Shown here one piece after another: positions 63,504-64,000 of a stretch of 64,000 bases of DNA; position 1 is the first letter of the stretch, and each line of letters begins with the position of its first letter. Source of the DNA: JALNYB01 sp963676235 (GTDB lineage: Archaea > Thermoplasmatota > Thermoplasmata > Methanomassiliicoccales > Methanomethylophilaceae). Position numbers and translations under genes: made by a program. The stretch spans positions 682,001-746,000 of the forward strand of contig OY781044.1 in assembly GCA_963676235.1 (NCBI GenBank), in the 5' to 3' direction. The notes under the pieces were generated by a model that was not told the origin of the DNA, made no database searches, and was given only the letters and a program-made list of their open reading frames with translations.

Positions 63504-63513
63504 TTTTATATAT
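63504..63513 (+). promoter_or_regulatory. TATA box of the L1 operon
   Basis: TTTTATATAT follows the BRE-like ACCAAACC. Transcription would start near 63533, which is at the foot of the leader hairpin described next. Confidence 0.6.
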
Positions 63514-63534
63514 GTTATAGTTTAGCAGTGACTG

Positions 63535-63574
63535 CTTGTAGAAGAGCCTTCGGGCTCGTGTTACTACAAGGAGG
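63535..63574 (+). promoter_or_regulatory. Leader hairpin covering the L1 Shine-Dalgarno (candidate L1 autoregulation site)
   Basis: CTTGTAG (63535-63541) pairs with CTACAAG (63564-63570), and inside GAGCC pairs with GGCTC around a UUCG tetraloop. The two stems are joined by an uneven internal loop (AA against GTGTTA). The outer stem includes the first three bases of AAGGAGG (63568-63574), the Shine-Dalgarno of L1. Ribosomal L1 is known to repress its own operon by binding an mRNA mimic of its rRNA site, in which two helices flank an asymmetric loop. Confidence 0.6.
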
Positions 63575-63581
63575 AATTGTA

Positions 63582-64000
63582 TTGGCAGAAAAACCAACCG
63601 TAATGGCTGTGCAGAAAGCACTCGAGAGTGCGAAGAAGCGCAATTTTACTGAAACGGTTGAGTTGGCTATCAATCTCAAAGATATTGACCTTTCAATACC
63701 AAAGAACCGTATCCAGGAAGATGTAATCCTCCCGGCTGGTCGCGGTAAGAAAATCAAGATCTGTGTTATTGGTGGTGGCGAACTAGCCCTTAAAGCCAAA
63801 GACGTTGCAGATCTCGTGATCACACCCGAAGAATTGGGTGCGCTCGCTGAGAACAAGAAACAGGCTAAGAAGATCGCAAACAGCACAACATACTTTATCG
63901 CTGAAGCACCACTTATGGCGGTAGTCGGTAAAAGATTGGGTACTGTTTTAGGTCCACGCGGAAAAATGCCTAAGCCCATACCGCCGGGAGTAGATCCCGC
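63582..64000 (+). CDS. rplA: Ribosomal protein L1 (start of gene; continues past the window)
   Basis: A TTG start at 63582, seven bases after GGAGG, gives LAEKPTVMAVQKALESAKKR, FTETVELAINLKDIDLSIPK and NRIQEDVILPAGRGKKIKIC, the archaeal L1 pattern. PLMAVVGKRLGTVLGPRGKM and PKPIPPGV follow. The gene is cut by the window end at codon 140. An ATG at residue 8 is less likely because it has no Shine-Dalgarno. L1 lies at the L1 stalk of the 50S subunit and represses its own operon. Confidence 0.95.
   Translation, partial: MAEKPTVMAVQKALESAKKRNFTETVELAINLKDIDLSIPKNRIQEDVILPAGRGKKIKICVIGGGELALKAKDVADLVITPEELGALAENKKQAKKIANSTTYFIAEAPLMAVVGKRLGTVLGPRGKMPKPIPPGVDP

Noticed and set aside
1..64000. CRISPR array, insertion sequence or prophage
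   Set aside because: No regularly spaced repeats, no transposase or integrase and no phage structural genes were seen.

Overview
The window comes from an archaeal chromosome, most likely a pyrrolysine-decoding member of the Thermoplasmata (order Methanomassiliicoccales). This placement is inferred from gene content. The archaeal markers are TFB, Orc1/Cdc6, MCM, PriS, PolD DP1, an A-type ATPase operon, EndA, Gar1, Nmd3, TiaS, ribosomal protein LX and Cdc48. The clue to pyrrolysine is stop-codon use: every gene whose end I checked stops with TAA or TGA, none with TAG, and the first protein gene carries an in-frame TAG at codon 20. No methanogenesis gene lies in the window, so the order cannot be proved from it.

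Layout. 0-2.3 kb: tRNA-Thr, an endonuclease IV-like gene with the internal amber codon, a divergent 8-oxoguanine glycosylase and an HTH regulator. 2.4-7.7 kb: a very long Lhr-type helicase. 8-15.6 kb: a surface protein, two-subunit fumarase, an Nmd3-DUF424-MCM run, a small winged-helix protein, a SAP protein, Tsr3 and a catalytically dead ArsC-like protein. About 15.7 kb: a C/D box guide RNA. 15.8-24.6 kb: nitroreductase, HPS-RraA fusion, HtpX, TatD-like and MBL hydrolases, primase PriS, a radical SAM protein, then the LX-prefoldin-FtsY cluster. 24.7-28.6 kb: M20 peptidase, thiolase, TiaS.

28.6-31.5 kb looks like a replication origin. A very AT-rich orc1/cdc6 gene is framed by a perfect 27-bp inverted pair of origin recognition boxes, with an A/T-only stretch and a 28-residue membrane microprotein beside it. 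31.6-40.7 kb holds dCMP deaminase and the complete A-type ATP synthase operon (H-I-K-E-C-F-A-B-D), ending in a 48-residue membrane protein. 40.9-47.3 kb: small membrane or secreted proteins, PolD DP1, an RNA-binding protein, a TIM-barrel protein, and a regulator/unknown/CPBP-protease operon. 47.4-54.8 kb: Hsp20, Cdc48, TrpB2 with a TRP-box-like operator, EndA, DUF3795 protein, TFB and Gar1. 55-58.5 kb: PurE, split GMP synthase and small proteins. 58.8-60.4 kb: SecE-Spt5-L11, with an unusual extra N-terminal domain on Spt5. 60.7-63.4 kb: Dus, a methyltransferase and a membrane protein. The window ends inside ribosomal protein L1, whose leader folds into a hairpin that reaches its Shine-Dalgarno sequence.

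Together this is an origin-proximal, information-processing neighbourhood. The initiator, helicase, primase and polymerase subunit all lie within 31 kb, alongside genes for rRNA and tRNA modification, ribosome biogenesis and protein export. Several genes end in short GC hairpins that probably act as terminators. I saw no insertion sequence, prophage or CRISPR array.
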